Origin: Rhodococcus rhodnii
GTDB lineage: Bacteria > Actinomycetota > Actinomycetes > Mycobacteriales > Pseudonocardiaceae
NCBI GenBank assembly: GCA_000720375.1
Contig: JOAA01000020.1
Span: forward strand, 248,001-312,000
Length of the DNA: 64,000 nt
Direction of reading: 5' to 3'
Notes under the pieces: generated by a model
Database searches by the model: none
Told to the model about the DNA's origin: nothing
Seen by the model: only the letters and a program-made list of their open reading frames with translations
Shown here: positions 47,439 to 62,400 of the stretch, in pieces
How the letters are laid out: the number at the start of each line of letters is the position of its first letter
Numbering within the stretch: position 1 is the stretch's first letter
Position numbers and translations under genes: made by a program

Positions 47439-47454
47439 GGCTTCCCTCGGCAGG

Positions 47455-50400
47455 TCAGGAGATCTGCAGGTCGTTGTCGATGAGATCGAAGATCTGGTCC
47501 GCCGTGGCGTCCTGGATCCGCTGGGACATCCCGTTCTCAGCCCCCGTCGCGTCTTCGAACCGGGCCAGCAGTGCCCGCAGCCGGGCGGCGACCTCGCCGC
47601 CTGTGCCGTTGTCCGGGACGAAATCGGCCATCGCGCTCTCGAGCCGGTCCAGTTCGCCGAGCACGCCCGCGGTGGCCGTCTCGGTCTGGCTCGGCGCGAG
47701 CTCGCCACGCAGGAACTCGGCCAGGGCCTGGGGTGTGGCGTGGTCGAAGACCAGCGTCGGCGCGAGCCTGCTGCCAGTGATCCGGCTGAGCCGGTTGCGC
47801 AGTTCCACGCCGGTCAGCGAGTCGAACCCGAGCTCGCGGAAGGCCCGTTCGGGTGTCACGTCCGCCGCCGACGGGAAGCCGAGTACGGCCGCCGCCTCGG
47901 CGCGGACCACGTCGAGCAGGATCCGTGCCTGCTCGGCTTCGGTCTGCCCGGTCAATTGCTTGATCAGACGCGGCTCGCTGCTGTCCGGCGCGTCGCCTGC
48001 CACCCGGCGCGTCTGCGCGGAACCGGTGAACGCCCGCAGGACGTGTGCGACCTCGTCCGGCCGTTGCCGCCGTAGCCCTGCGACGTCCAGCCGCATCGGC
48101 ACCAGCAGCGGCTCGCCCACCGCGAGCGCCGCGTCGAACAGGGCCATGCCCTCCTCGGTCGACAGCCCGCCGACACCGTCCCGGCCGAGCCTGGCCAGGT
48201 CGGCCTCGTCGAGGTGCGCGGTCATCCCGCCCAGCTCCGCCCACAGACCCCACGCGAGCGAGACCGCGGGCAGCCCTGCCGTACGCCGGCGGTGGGCCAA
48301 CGCATCGAGGAACACGTTCGCGGCCGCGTAGCCCGCCTGCCCGGCACCGCCGAAGATCCCGGCAGCGCCGGAGTAGAGTGCGAACAGCGACAGGTCCTTG
48401 TCCCGCGTGAGCTCGTCGAGGTGCATGGCACCGTCGACTTTGGACCGCAGGACCGCACTGACTCGATCGGCGGTCAGGTTGCCGACCAGTCCGTCGTCGA
48501 GCGTGCCCGCTGTGTGCACGACTCCGGTCAGCGCGTCGCCGATCTCAGCGAGCAGCTTGGCCACCGCTGTCCGGTCGGCCACGTCGCACTTGACGATCCG
48601 GACCTGTGCGCCCAGTTCGGTCAGCTCACGCTCCAGGTCGCCCGCGCTGTCCGATCCACTCCGGCTGGCCAGCACCAGATCCCGGACTCCGTGCGTGGTC
48701 ACGAGATGCTTCGCGGCTGCCGCGCCCAGGTTCCCGGTGCCACCGGTGATCAGCACGGTGCCCACACGGCCTTCGCGTGGCACCGTGAGCACGACCTTGC
48801 CGATGTGCCTGGCCTGGGAGATGAACCGGAACGCGTCCTTGGCCTGCCGGACGTCCCAAGCCCTTGTCGGCAGCGGGTGCAGGACACCGGCCGCGAACAG
48901 GGCCATCACCTCGTGCAGGATCTCGCCCATCCGCTCGGCGCCCGCTTCGATCACGTCGAAGGCGCGGTAGCGCACACCCGGGTGTTGGGCGGCGACCTGG
49001 TCGGCGTCGCGGATGTCGCTCTTGCCCATCTCGACGAACCGCCCGCCGCGCGGCAACAGCCGCAGTGAGGCGTCGACGAACTCACGGGCGAGCGAGTCCA
49101 GCACCACGTCCACGCCGCGGCCGACCGTGGCGTCGGTGATCTTCTGCTCGAACTCGAGATCCCGCGAGGAAGCCAGATGCGTCTGCGCCACGCCGAGATC
49201 CCGCACTGCCTGCCACTTGCCGGGGCTCGCGGTCGCGAAGACCTCGGCGCCCCAATGCTTTGCCAACTGCATGGCGGCCATGCCCACGCCACCCGCGGCC
49301 GCGTGGATCAGCACGGACTCACCGCTGCGCAGGTCGGCGAGGTCACGCAGGGCGTAGTACGCGGTCAGGAACACCACCGGCACCGACGCCCCGTCCACAA
49401 AGGACCAGCCGTCGGGCATCTTGACCAACAGCCTGCTGTCGGCGACCGCGACCGGGCCGACACCACCGGCGAAGATGCCCAGCACCCGGTCGCCCGGCGC
49501 CAGGCCAGTCACGCCGGCGCCGACCTCACGGACGATGCCCGCGCCTTCGTTGCCGAGCATGACCTCGTCGGGGTACATGCCAAGGGCGATCAGGACGTCA
49601 CGGAAGTTGACGCCCGCGGCCCGTACTTCCAGCCGTACTTCCAGGTCTCCCAGCGGCGCCTCGGCATCGGCGAACGGCAGCAGGGCGAGGTTGTCCAGCG
49701 TGCCCTTGGACGTGACGTCCAGGTGCCAGGCCTCCGCTGGCGGGGTGAGTGCGACGGAGTTGTCCACTCGTCCCAGCCTGGGCGCGTGGACGGTGCCGTT
49801 GCGGATGGCGAGCTGTGGCTCGTCGGTGGCCAATGCCTTTGCCAGCACGTCTTGTGACGCCTGCGTGCCGTCGGTGTCGACCAGCACGAACCGGCCTGGG
49901 TTCTCCGACTGCGCGGACCGGACCAGACCCCAGACAGGTGAGGAGGCCAAGTCCGGGACGTCCTCGCCCGCGCCGGCCGCGATCGCTCCCGTGGTGAGGA
50001 ACACGAGCCTCGAGCCGGCGTTTCCGTCGTTCCTCAGCCAATCCTGAACCGTGTGCAACGCCTTGTGGACAGTCCGATGTGGATCTTCCTCGACCGCTGT
50101 CCACGGCAGCACGACCGTGTCCTGCGCCGCGGTGTCCGGCAACGGCACCGTGATCCACTGCATCCGGAACAGGTTCTGGCTGCTGGACAACGCTGCCGCG
50201 GCTGCCGCTGGGCGCAGTGCCAAAGAGTCCACGACCGCGACTGGGTCACCGTGGGCGTCGGCTGCCAGCACCGAGACGCTCTCGTTGCTGTGCTTGGTCA
50301 GCTTGACTCGCAGCACCTTGGCACCCGTGGCCAGCAGGGAAACCCCGCTCCAGGAGAACGGCAGGTACGCACCGCCCTCGCCGAACGACGCCACCCCCAG

Positions 50401-53400
50401 GGCGTGCAGGCCCGCGTCGAGCAGTGCCGGGTGCAGCCCGAACCGGTTTGCCTGGCTGTGCTCGGCATGCGGCAACTCGACTTCGGCGAAGATCTCCTCG
50501 TCGCGCGTCCACACCGCTCGAAGGCCTTGGAACACCGGGCCATAGGTCAGCCCAGCGCCCGCGAACCCTTCGTACAGACCGGCGATGTCCACCGCGTTCG
50601 CTCCGGCCGGTGGCCAGTCTCGCAGGTTCTCGGCCGGCTCGGGCGCGGGTTCGGGTGTCACCACCGCGGTGGCGTGCCGGGTCCACGGCAGGTCTTGGTT
50701 CTCCCGGGCGTAAATGTTCAGTTCACGAGCACCGGTGTCGTCGGCGGCGTCCACCACGATCTGCACTTGCTGCGGCAGAACCAGCGGCGCCTCGATGGTC
50801 AGTTCTGCGAGGCTCGGGCAGCCTGCCCGGTCACCGGCCTGCAGCGCCAACTCCACCAACGCGGTGCCTGGGGCCACGGTCCGGTCCATGACCACGTGGT
50901 CAGCCAGCCACGGCTGCGCCGCGACCGACAGACGGGTGGTGAGCACCAACTGCTCTCCCCCAGCCAGATCCAGGGCCGCGCCCAGCAGCGGGTGATCCGC
51001 CGCGCCCAGCCCCGCACCGGCGAGGTCGCCGACCATCGATCCGCCGCGCGGCCAGAACCTCTGCCGCTGGAAGGGATACGTCGGCAGGTCCGGCGGGACG
51101 GTTCCGGCGTTCGCCGTGATCCGCTGCCAATCCACCGTGGCGCCGGCGCAGAACGCCTCGGCCGCCGAGAGCATCAACCGGCGCAGGTCGCCTTCGTCGC
51201 GCCGCAAGGTACCCACTGCGGCGTCGTCCACGGTGTCCTGGATCGCCATGGTCAGCACGGGATGGGCGCTGATCTCGATGAAGAGTTGACGTCCCTCGCC
51301 GGCCAGGTGCTCGACCGCCGCGGCGAACTGCACGGTCTGCCGCAGGTTGCGGTACCAGTACTCCCCGGTCAGCGCGGTGGTGTCCAGCCAGGCCGAGTCC
51401 ACAGTGGAGTAGAACGGGATCTTGCCTGCCTGGGGCCGTACCGGCGCCAGGACCCGGGCCAGTTCCGTTTCGATTCGTTCGACGTGCGCGGAATGCGACG
51501 CGTAGTCCACCGCCACCATCCGGGCGCGGATTCCGTCGGCCTCACACCCGGCCATCACCTCGGCCAACGCCTCCGGGTCACCGGAGAGGACGATGGCGTT
51601 GGGGCCGTTGATCGCCGCGATGGAGACCTGGTCGGTGAGCCGTCCAGTGACCTCGTCCAGGGGTGCCGCGACCGAGAGCATCCCGCCGGCGCCAGCCAGC
51701 CCGGCGGCGATCGCCTGGCTGCGCAACGCCACAACCCGAGCCCCATCGCTGAGGCTCAGCCCGCCAGCGACGACCGCGGCCGCGATTTCGCCTTGTGAAT
51801 GCCCGACAACCGCACCAGGAGTCACACCCAGGGACTCCCATGCCGCGGCCAGCGACACCATCACTGCCCACAACACCGGCTGTACGACGTCAACCTTGGA
51901 CAGTGCGGCCTCATCGCTGAGAACGTCCAGCAGCGACCAGTCCGTGAACGGCGCCAACGCGGCCGCGCACTCACGCATCCGCTCCGCGAAGACTGGGCTC
52001 TCGTCCAGCAGTCGGGCGGCCATGCCCACCCACTGAGAACCCTGGCCGGGGAAGACGAACACAACTCGGTCCACAGTAGACGCATGGCCCTGTGCGCCGA
52101 ACGCCGGGATCTGCCCGCCGGCGACCGCTGCCATGAGCTCGGCGGGGTCGTCGCCCACGACCACCGCCCGGTGCTCGAACACCGGACGCGCGGCCAATCC
52201 CGTTGCCACGTCACCGGCATCGCCACCGAACTCGGCGATCCGGGCGGCCAGCGCCCGCAGCGCGGTTTCGGACTTCGCCGAGATCACCCACGGAACCACG
52301 GCCAGCGGGGAAACCTCGGCTGGGGCGGCCACTGGCGCCTGCTCCACGATGATGTGCGCGTTGGTTCCGCTCATCCCGAAGGACGAGACCCCGGCGCGCC
52401 GCGGGTGGCCGTTCTGCTTCCAGTCCTGTGCCTCGGTGAGCAGTTCGACCGTGCCCGAGGACCAGTCCACATGCGACGAGGGCGAGTCGACGTGCAGGGT
52501 CTTGGGCAGCATGCCGTTGCGCAGGGCCATGACCATCTTGATGATGCCCGCGACACCAGCGGCGGCCTGCGTGTGGCCGATGTTCGACTTCACCGAACCG
52601 AGCCACAACGGCCGGTCCCGGTCACGGCCATACGTGGCCAGCAGTGCTTGCGCCTCGATCGGGTCACCCAGCGTGGTTCCGGTGCCGTGTGCCTCGATCG
52701 CGTCCACATCAGACGGCTGCAGTCCGGCGTTCGCCAGTGCCGCCCGGATCACCCGCTGCTGCGAGGGACCGTTCGGGGCGGTGAGGCCGTTCGACGCACC
52801 GTCTTGGTTGATGGCGCTGCCACGGACCACAGCGAGGATGTTGCGGCCGTTGCGCTGGGCGTCGGACAGTCGCTCCACCAGGAGCACACCGACACCCTCA
52901 CCCCAGCCGGTACCGTCCGCAGCTTCAGCAAACGCTTTACAGCGGCCATCCGTCGCAAGACCACGCTGTGCGCTGAAGTCGACGAACGCGCCCGGCGTGG
53001 ACATCACTGTCACACCACCGGCCAACGCCATCTCGCATTCGCCGTTGCGCAGCGCCTGAACCGCCAAATGCAGCGCCACCAACGAGGATGAACACGCCGT
53101 GTCCACAGTGACCGCTGGGCCTTCGAGGCCGAACGTGTACGCGATCCGGCCGGAGACCACACTGGCCGAGACCCCTGTGCCCAGGTGTCCGTCACCGGTG
53201 TCCGTCGAGGCAAGCAGAACAGACAGGTAGTCCTGGCCGTTCGAGCCGACGAACACACCGGTCCGGCTGCCGCGCGCTGCGACCGGGTCGATGCCCGCGC
53301 GTTCGAACGCCTCCCACGACGTCTCCAGCAACAGCCGCTGCTGCGGATCCATCGCGACTGCTTCTCGTGGCGAGATCCCGAAGAAAGTCGGGTCGAACTC

Positions 53401-56400
53401 GCCGACGTTGTAGAGGAACGCACCGTCGCGGGTGTAGCTCGTCCCGGGGCGGCCGGGCTCAGGGTGGTACAACTCCCCCAAATCCCAGCCACGGTCCTCA
53501 GGGAACGGCCCAACCGCGTCCCCGCCTTCAGCGAGCAGGTTCCACAGTTGTTCGGGAGTCTCGACGCCGCCGGGGAACCGGCACGCCATGCCCACGATCG
53601 CGATCGGCTCGTCGCTGGCGACCGCGGAGGTCACCGCGACCGCGGCGGTTGCCTCAGTGTCCAGGAGCTCAGCCCTGAGGTGGTCAGCGAGGACCTTCGG
53701 GTTCGGGTAGTCGAACACCAACGTCGCGGGCAGCTCCAAACCGGTCAACGGAACCAACCGGTTACGCAACTCGACCGCAGTCAAGGAGTCGAAGCCAAGT
53801 TCGCGGAAGGCACGATCCGGCTCAACGGCTTCGGGCCCCGCGTAACCAAGAACCACCGCGGCTTCGGCACGGACCAGGTCCACCAGAAGCCGCTGCTTGG
53901 CGCTGGAGTCCAGCCCGGCCAGCTTCTCCTTCAACTCCGATGAGCCATCGCTCGTCGGCTGCTCTTCAGCGACAGCGCCGGGGATCTCAGCCAGCAACGG
54001 GCTTGGCCGGCGCGCCGTGAACACCGACGCGAAGCGCGGCCAGTCCACGTCGGCGACCGTGACGGTGACGTCCCGCTGAGCCTGTCCCAGGGCAACCAAA
54101 GCCCGCTCCGGCGACAGCGCGACCAAACCCTGGCGTGCAAGGTGTTCCCCTGCTTCGCCTGTGGCCATTCCGCTGCCCGCCCACGGACCCCACGCGACCG
54201 AGATGCCGGGCAGACCGTCAGCCCGACGCTGCTCAACCAACGCATCCACAAACGCGTTACCAGCCGCGTAAGCACTCTGACCACCACTGCCCCACGTCGC
54301 AGCGATCGACGAGAACACAATGAACGCATCGAGGTTCTCGGTCAGCTCGTGCAGATTCACCGCACCGGCGACCTTGCCCGACACCACCTCTTCGAACTCT
54401 TCGACCGAGCAATCCACCAGCGGCGTCGACTGGGCAAGACCAGCCGCATGCACAACCACCGACAACTCGGGCAGGCTTTCCAGCAGCTTGGCGACGGCAG
54501 CCCGATCCGCGACGTCACAAGCCGCGACCGTGACCTCGACGTTCAGCGCACGCAGTTCGTCGATCACCTGTGGCGAGGCGGCGCCGCGGCGGCTGACCAA
54601 CACCAGGTGGCCAATGCCGCGCTCAGCCAGCCATCGGGCGACCTGAGTGCCCAGTGCGCCCGTGCCTCCGGTGACCAGGGCGGTGCCGGAGAAGGACCAT
54701 TGTTCGTCGGTCGCCGAGTGCCCAGCGGGCATCAACCTTCGTGCGAACACGCCGTTCGGCCGGACTGCGACCTGGTCTTCGGTGCCGTCAGCCAACAAGC
54801 CGTGTACAACGTCCGCGTCGAACTGCTCAGGCAGGTCGATCAGGCCACCCCAGATCTCCGGGTGCTCCAGCGCCGCAACCCTGCCGAGGCCCCACACCTG
54901 TGCCTGTTCAGGCGCGGTTATCCGGCCCACGGCCACCGCACCGCGGGTGACCGCCCAGACCTTGGACTCGGCGTCCACCGCGGCCTGAATGACAGTCAAG
55001 GTGTTCGGAGCGTCCAAACAGGACAGCACGCCATCGAACTCACGCAGGATCCCGGCCAGCTCGGCCCGGTCGGCCTGCTCGATCACCAGCACTTCACCCA
55101 ACGACGCGAGCGACTCGTCCGGCTCGTGCGCCAGCACCAGCCAACGTCCCGTAGCAGCAGCCTTCGGAACGGCAACCGGAACCCACGAGACGGAGTAACG
55201 CCAGCCCTGGGCAGCCGAGGACTCCTGGCGACGCTGCCGCCACGCCGACAACGACGGCAGCAGTTCACTCAGCGACTGCTCGTCGTGGCCCAGTTCCGTG
55301 GCAAGCGAACGCGCGTCGGCCCGTTCGACGATGTCCCAGAACTCCTGGTCGACGGCCTCGCCCTGCGTGACAGACCCGCCAACCTCCAGCCAGTACCGCT
55401 CACGCTGGAACGCGTACGTCGGCAAGTCGACCCGGGCACCCTGCACCAGCGCCGTCCAGTCGACGGAAACACCACGGGTGTGCATCGCCGCCAACGCGCC
55501 GATCGCGGTACGAACCTCTGGCCGATCAGCCCGCAAGACCGGTACGAACAGCCCTTCGGACACGCAACCCTGAGCCATCCCGGCCAGCACACCGTCCGGA
55601 CCCAGCTCAACAAAGGCCGTCACGCCTTGCGCGGCAAGGGTGTTCACACCATCGGCAAACCGCACAGCCTGACGCACATGCGAAACCCAGTACTCCGGCG
55701 AAGTCAAGTCAGTGGCCAATTCGCCGGTCACGTTCGACACGACCGGAATCTGCGGCTCACCGAACTCCAAGCCGCGCAGAACCTCGGCGAACTCCGTCAG
55801 CATCGGCTCCATCAGCGGAGAGTGGAACGCGTGGCTGACGTGCAAGCGCTTGGTCTTCCGGCCTTGCGCCGAGAACTTCTCAGCCACCGCAAGAACAGCA
55901 GGCTCAACACCGGAGATCACGACGGAGTTCGGGCCGTTGATCGCGGCAATCCCGAACTCGTCTGTGGTCTCGATCTCGTCCTCGGTCGCCTCGATGGCGA
56001 CCATGGCCCCGCCAGCGGGCAAGGCCTGCATCAGGCGGCCACGTGCAGCAACCAACTTGCAGGCGTCTTCGAGCGACAGCACTCCGGCGACGTGAGCCGC
56101 CGAGATCTCGCCGATCGAGTGGCCCATCAGGAAGTCCGGGCGAACGCCCCAGGATTCCAACAGCCGGAACAGGGCTACTTCAACCGCGAACAGCCCTGCC
56201 TGGGCGAACTCCGTCTGGTTTAACGACTCGGGCTCGCCGTCTATGACCTCCCGCAACCGCGGATGCAGCAACTCACAAGCAGCATCGAAGGCCTCAGCGA
56301 ATGACGGGAATTCACCGTAGAGCTCACGGCCCATGCCGATGCGCTGTGCGCCCTGACCCGTGAACAAGAACGCTGTCTTGCCCCGGACCACGGAACCCGT

Positions 56401-59400
56401 GACAACATCGGCGGAGGAACGGCCCTCTGCCAACGCATCAAGAGCGCTCGCGTGGTCGTCACCGAGGACAACTGCGCGGTGCTCCAACGCCGCCCGGGTA
56501 GTCGCCAACGAGAACGCGATGTCAGCCGGACTTCCGTCGGCGAGACCGCGAAGGGCCGCGGCCTGCGCTCGCAGGGCCTGTGCCGACTTGGCGGAAAGCA
56601 CCCACGGCACCACCGAAGGCGCCTTCGAGACGGCTTCGAACTCTTGCTCAGGCGCCTGCTCGATGATTGTGTGCGCGTTCGTGCCGCTGATGCCGAACGA
56701 CGACACTGCCGCGCGCCGCGGGTGTCCGTTCTCCAGCCACGGCTGTGCCTCGGTCAGCAGTTCCACCGCACCGGACGACCAGTCCACATGCGACGACGGC
56801 TTGTCCACGTGCAACGTCTTCGGCAACACGCCGTGCCGCAACGCCATGACCACCTTGATGATGCCCGCGACACCAGCGGCGGCCTGGGTGTGGCCGATGT
56901 TCGACTTCACCGAACCCAGGAACAACGGGCGGTCCCGGTCTTGCCCGTAGGTCGCCAGCAAGGCCTGGGCCTCGATCGGGTCGCCCAGAGCGGTGCCCGT
57001 GCCGTGCGCCTCGACAGCGTCCACATCGGACGGGGCCAGGCCGGCACTGGCCAGAGCGGCCCGGATCACTCGCTGCTGTGACGGACCATTCGGGGCGGTG
57101 AGCCCATTCGACGCACCGTCCTGGTTGATGGCACTACCACGGACCAGCGCGAGTACCTTGTGGCCCTTGCGGCGGGCGTCTGACAGCCGCTCCAGCAGGA
57201 GCATGCCCGCGCCCTCACCCCAGCCGGTGCCGTCCGCGCTGTCCGAGAACGCCTTGCACCGGCCGTCCGCAGACAGACCGCCCTGCGCGCTGAACTCGAT
57301 GAAGGCACCTGGCGCGGACATGACCGTCACACCACCGGCCAACGCCATCTCGCACTCACCGTTGCGCAAGGCGTGCGTTGCCCAGTGCAGCGCCACGAGC
57401 GACGAGGAACAGGCCGTGTCCACAGTGACTGCCGGGCCTTCCAAGCCGAACGTGTAGGCCACTCGGCCGGACGCCACACTCGGGGTCGTGCCGGTCATCA
57501 GGTGTCCTTGCAGCCCTTCGGGCATCTGGGACACGCCCACGGCATAGCCCTGGGTGGCGGTGCCGACGAAGACACCGGTCTGGCTGCCCTTCACCGACAA
57601 CGGGTCGATCCCGGCCCGCTCAAAGGCTTCCCACGACGTCTCCAGTAGCAAGCGCTGCTGCGGATCCATGGCCAGGACCTCACGCGGCGAGATCCCGAAG
57701 AACCCAGGGTCGAACTCCGGTGCGTTGTAGAGGAAACCGCCTTCTCGTGCGGAGCTGACGTCGACGTCCCAGCCGCGATCGGTCGGGAATCCGGCGATGG
57801 CGTCCCGCCCGGACTCGATCAGTTGCCAGAATTCCTCGGGCGAGGTCACCCCGCCCGGGTACCGGCAGCCGATGCCGACGATCGCGATCGGCTCGTCCGT
57901 CACGCTACGAGCGACATCGGCGACGACGGCGACTGCCTGCTCGTCGACCAGTTCGCCACGCACGTAGCCGGCCAGGGCCAGCGGAGTCGGGTAGTCGAAG
58001 ACCAAGGTCGCCGGGAGCTTCAACCCGGTCGGCGCGTTGAGGCGGTTGCGCAACTCGACCGCGGTCAAGGAGTCGAAACCCAGCTCACGGAACGACCGGT
58101 CCGGCTCGACCAGATCGACGTCGTGATACCCGAGTACCAACGCCGCCTGCTCCCGGATGATCCCGGTCAACAGCTCGAGCTGCTGATCACCAGACAGCCC
58201 GGCAAGGCGCTGAGCCAGGGACACCGTCGAATCAGCAGCACCTGACGCGGCAGCGCGCCGCGACACGCGCACGAGCGACCGCAGCAGCGGCGGCACGTCC
58301 TCGGCCCGAGCTTGACCAGCGCCCAGGTCCAACACCACCGGCACCAGCACGGCATCGGCCCGGGACCGCGCAGTGTCGAACAAGGCCAAGCCCTGCTCCG
58401 GGCTCAACGCGTTGCTGCCAGACCTGGAGATGCGTTCACGGTCGGCGTCTGCCATCCCGGCCGCCATGCCGCCGTCCTGCTGGTCCCACAGACCCCACGC
58501 CAACGACAATCCGGGCAGGCCCGTAGCCCTGCGGTGTGCGGCCAGGCCGTCGAGGAACGCGTTCGCCGCGGAGTAGTTGGCCTGCCCGGGATTACCGAAA
58601 ATCCCCGAAGCCGACGAGAACACCACGAACTCGGCCAGGTCGAGGTCACGGGTCAGCTCATGCAGGTTCCACGCGGCCACAGCCTTGGGAGCCATGACTT
58701 TCTGGACTCGCTCGGCAGTCATCGACTCGACCACGCCGTCGTCCAGCACGCCAGCGGTGTGCACGACTGTGGTCAAGGAGTCGATGCCGTCGATGACGTC
58801 AGCCAATGCATCGCGGTCAGCAGCATCACAGGCCACCACTGACACTTCAGCAGGCGACAAGGCCTCGATCAGTTCGGGCGCGGCCACGCCTCGGCGGCTC
58901 AGCAGCACGAGGCGACGTACCCCTTGCTCCACCAGGCGGCGAGCCACCAGGCCGCCCAGGCTGCCCGTCCCGCCGGTGATCAACACCGTGCCGTCCGGGT
59001 CCAACGCCTGGGGCATGCTGAGCACAACCTTGCCCACATGCTTGGCCTGCCGGCCGGACCACACCGGCCTCGAACAACTCGACCAGTTCAGTCCACATCT
59101 CCGCGATCCGAACCGGGCCAGCCTCGATCAAGTCGAACGCGCGGTACTGCACGCCCGAATACTCCGCGGCAACCTGCTCGGGGTCACGGACATCGGTCTT
59201 GCCCATCTCGACAAACCGACCACCACGCGGCAACAACCGCAAAGACGCATCAACAAACTCACCAGCCAACGCGTCCAACACAACATCACTCGAACTCGAG
59301 GTCCCGCGACGACGCGAGATTCTCCTCAGCCAGCCCGACCGCGCCCCACTTGCTCGGGCTCGCAGTACCAAAGACCCGCATGCCCCAATGCTGAGCAAGC

Positions 59401-62400
59401 TGAACCGCAGCCATACCCACACCACCAGCGGCAGCGTGCACCACAACGCGTAGAAAGCCGTCAGGAACACAACAGGAACGGTCGCCGCGTCCGCGAACGT
59501 CCATCCTTCGGGAATGCGGGTCACCATGCGGGCGTCAGAGACCGCGACCGGCCCGAAGGACGCGGAGATCAGGCCCATCACCCGGTCACCCGGCACCAGG
59601 CCAGTGACCTCCGACCCGACCTCCAGCACCACACCGGCGCCCTCGATACCCATCAGCCCGGCATCACCCGGATACATCCCCAGAGCATTCAACACGTCAC
59701 GGAAGTTCACACCCGCCGCTCGGACCGAGATGCGAATCTCCAGCGGTCCCAACGGTTCCTCAGCGTCCGGGTATTCGATCAGCGACAGGTTCGACAACGT
59801 CCCCTTACCGACACTGTCCAAACGCCACACACCAGCCGGAGCCGTCAACTGTCCCGAAGCACGCCCCAACCGAGCCGCGAACGCCTCGCCGCCACGGACA
59901 ACAACCTGTGGCTCACCAGAACCGACGACCGCACCCAGCACCTCCGCCGAACACGGATCGTCATCGACATCGACCACAACAACCCGGCCAGGGTGCTCGG
60001 CCTGAACTGTCCTCAGTAGACCCCACACCGCGGCTGCCGACACATCGCGGACAACCTCACCCGGGTCGACAGCCACCGCACCACGCGTCACCACCACCAA
60101 CCGCGCATCAGAAGCCAACGCCTCCTGCACAGACGCCAGCACCGACGACACCACATCAACCGGACCACCACGTCGGCCACCACGACCGACACCGCACCAT
60201 CGCCGGCTGGGGTCAGCCGCACCCGGATCGAGGACGCACCGACGGCGAACAGCGACACGCCAGTCCAAGCGAACGGAACCAGCCCGCCCTCGCTGTCCGT
60301 CTCCCTCAGCGCCAAGGCATGCAGGCCGGCGTCGAACAGCGCCGGGTGCAGACCGAAGTGGGCCGCGTCGGCCCGCATCTCGGCCGGCAGCTCGACCTCG
60401 GCGAAGACATCCTCGCCGCGCGCCCAGGCCGCTTTCAGGCCACGGAAACTCTCACCGTAGCCGAAGCCGACCGCAGTGAGCCCTTCGTAGAGCCCTTCGA
60501 CCTCAAGCCGCCGCGCCCCCGCAGGCGGCCATTCGGTGAGCGCTGTCGGCTCACTTCCCTTTGTCGCGAGGACACCGGACGCGTTCGTCGTCCAGTCCAC
60601 GTCGGTGGCGGCACGGGAGTGGATCGACACCTCGCGCCGCCCGTGCTCGTCGGCCATCCCGACGACCACCTGCAGCTGCACACTGTCCGATTCGGACAGA
60701 GCCAACGGCGCGTGCAGCGCGAGCTCGTCGACGTGACCACAGCCGACCCGGTCACCAGCGGCAACGGCCAACTCGACCAAGGCCGTGCCAGGGACCAGCA
60801 CCCGGCCCATGATCATGTGATCGGCCAGCCAAGGGTGCGTCCGGACCGACAACCGGCCGGTGAGCACCACACCGTCACCCGCGGCCAACTCCACCGCCGC
60901 ACCGAGCAACGGGTGGTTGGCCGCGCCGAGGCCTGCCGAGGTGACGTCCCCGGCGAGCATGCCGGACACCTTCGGCCAGTAGTGCTCGCGCTGGAAGGCA
61001 TACGTCGGCAGGTCGACCCGTGGACCAGGGCCGAAGAAGGCGTCCCAGTCCACCCGGATGCCACGGACGTGCAATGCGGCCAACGCGGTGACAGCACTCT
61101 CGGACTCGGGACGCTCGCCGCGCAGCATCGGCACGAACAGGGCGTCGGCCTCCGGCAGGCAACCCTGTGCCAGCGCAGTGAGCACTCCGTCCGGCCCCAG
61201 CTCGACGAACGCCGTCACGCCCTGAGCGGCAAGGGTTTGCACGCCGTCGGTGAACCGCACAGCCTGGCGCACGTGGGAAACCCAGTACTCCGGCGAAGCC
61301 AGCTCGGCCGCCAACGCACCGGTCACATCGGACACGATCGGGATCTGCGGCTCGCTGAACTCCAAGCCGCGCAACGCCTCGGCGAACTCGGCGAGCATCG
61401 GCTCCATCAGCGGCGAGTGGAACGCGTGGCTCACAGCCAGTCGCTTGGTCTTCCGCCCCTGCGCGGCGAACTTCTCGGCCACCGCGACAACCGCGGACTC
61501 CACGCCCGAGATCACCACGGACCGCGGGCCGTTGATGGCCGCGATGCCCCACTCGCTGGTCGGCTCGAACTCGTCCTCAGTGGCCTCGACCGCCACCATC
61601 GCCCCGCCAGCGGGCAGCGCCTGCATCAACCGACCACGCGCGGCGACCAGCTTGCACGCGTCGGCCAAGGAGAGCACACCAGCCACGTGCGCGGCGGAGA
61701 TCTCACCGATCGAATGGCCCATCAGGAAGTCCGGGTGTACGCCCCAAGACTCGATCAGCCGGAACAACGCCACCTCGACGGCGAACAAGGCGGCCTGGGT
61801 GAACGCCGTCTCGTCCAGCAGCTCCGGTTCGCCGAGCACGACCTCCCGCAGCGGCCGGTCGAGTTGCTGGTCGAAGTACGCGCAGGCCGCGTCGAACGCC
61901 TCGGCGAACACGGGGAACTCGGCGTACAGCTCACGGCCCATGCCCAGCCGCTGAGCACCCTGCCCGGTGAACAGGAACGCGAGCTTGCCGGCGTTCACCG
62001 TGCCCTCGATGAGGTTCGGTGCCTGGCGTCCCTCGGCCAGGGCGGTGACAGCGCTGAGAAGACTTTCCCGGTCGCCGCCGACGAGCACCGCTCGGCGGTC
62101 CCACGTGCCGCGGGTGGTCGCCAGCGCTCGGGCAACGTCCGCGACCGACGTGTCATCCTGCTCGACAAAGGACTTGAGATTCGCGGCCTGTCCAGTCAGC
62201 GCGGCCGAGGATTTCGCCGACAACACCCACGGCACAACCGATGGCGCCTGGGAAGAGGTCTCGAGGTCCTGCGCCGGCGCCTGCTCGATGATCGTGTGGG
62301 CGTTCGTCCCGCTGATCCCGAACGAAGAGATTCCCGCACGCCGTGGGTGGCCGTTCGGCTGCCAGTCCTGGGCTTCGGTCAGCAGCTCAACCGCACCGGA

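Noticed and set aside
54142..56223. Plus-strand open frame of 693 codons inside the PKS
   Set aside because: Antisense shadow; composition dominated by Arg/His/Gln, as expected opposite PKS codons.
58847..60268. Separate 473-residue quinone-oxidoreductase-like gene
   Set aside because: It is the ER part of the PKS read in a shifted frame; flanking DH and KR belong to the same module.
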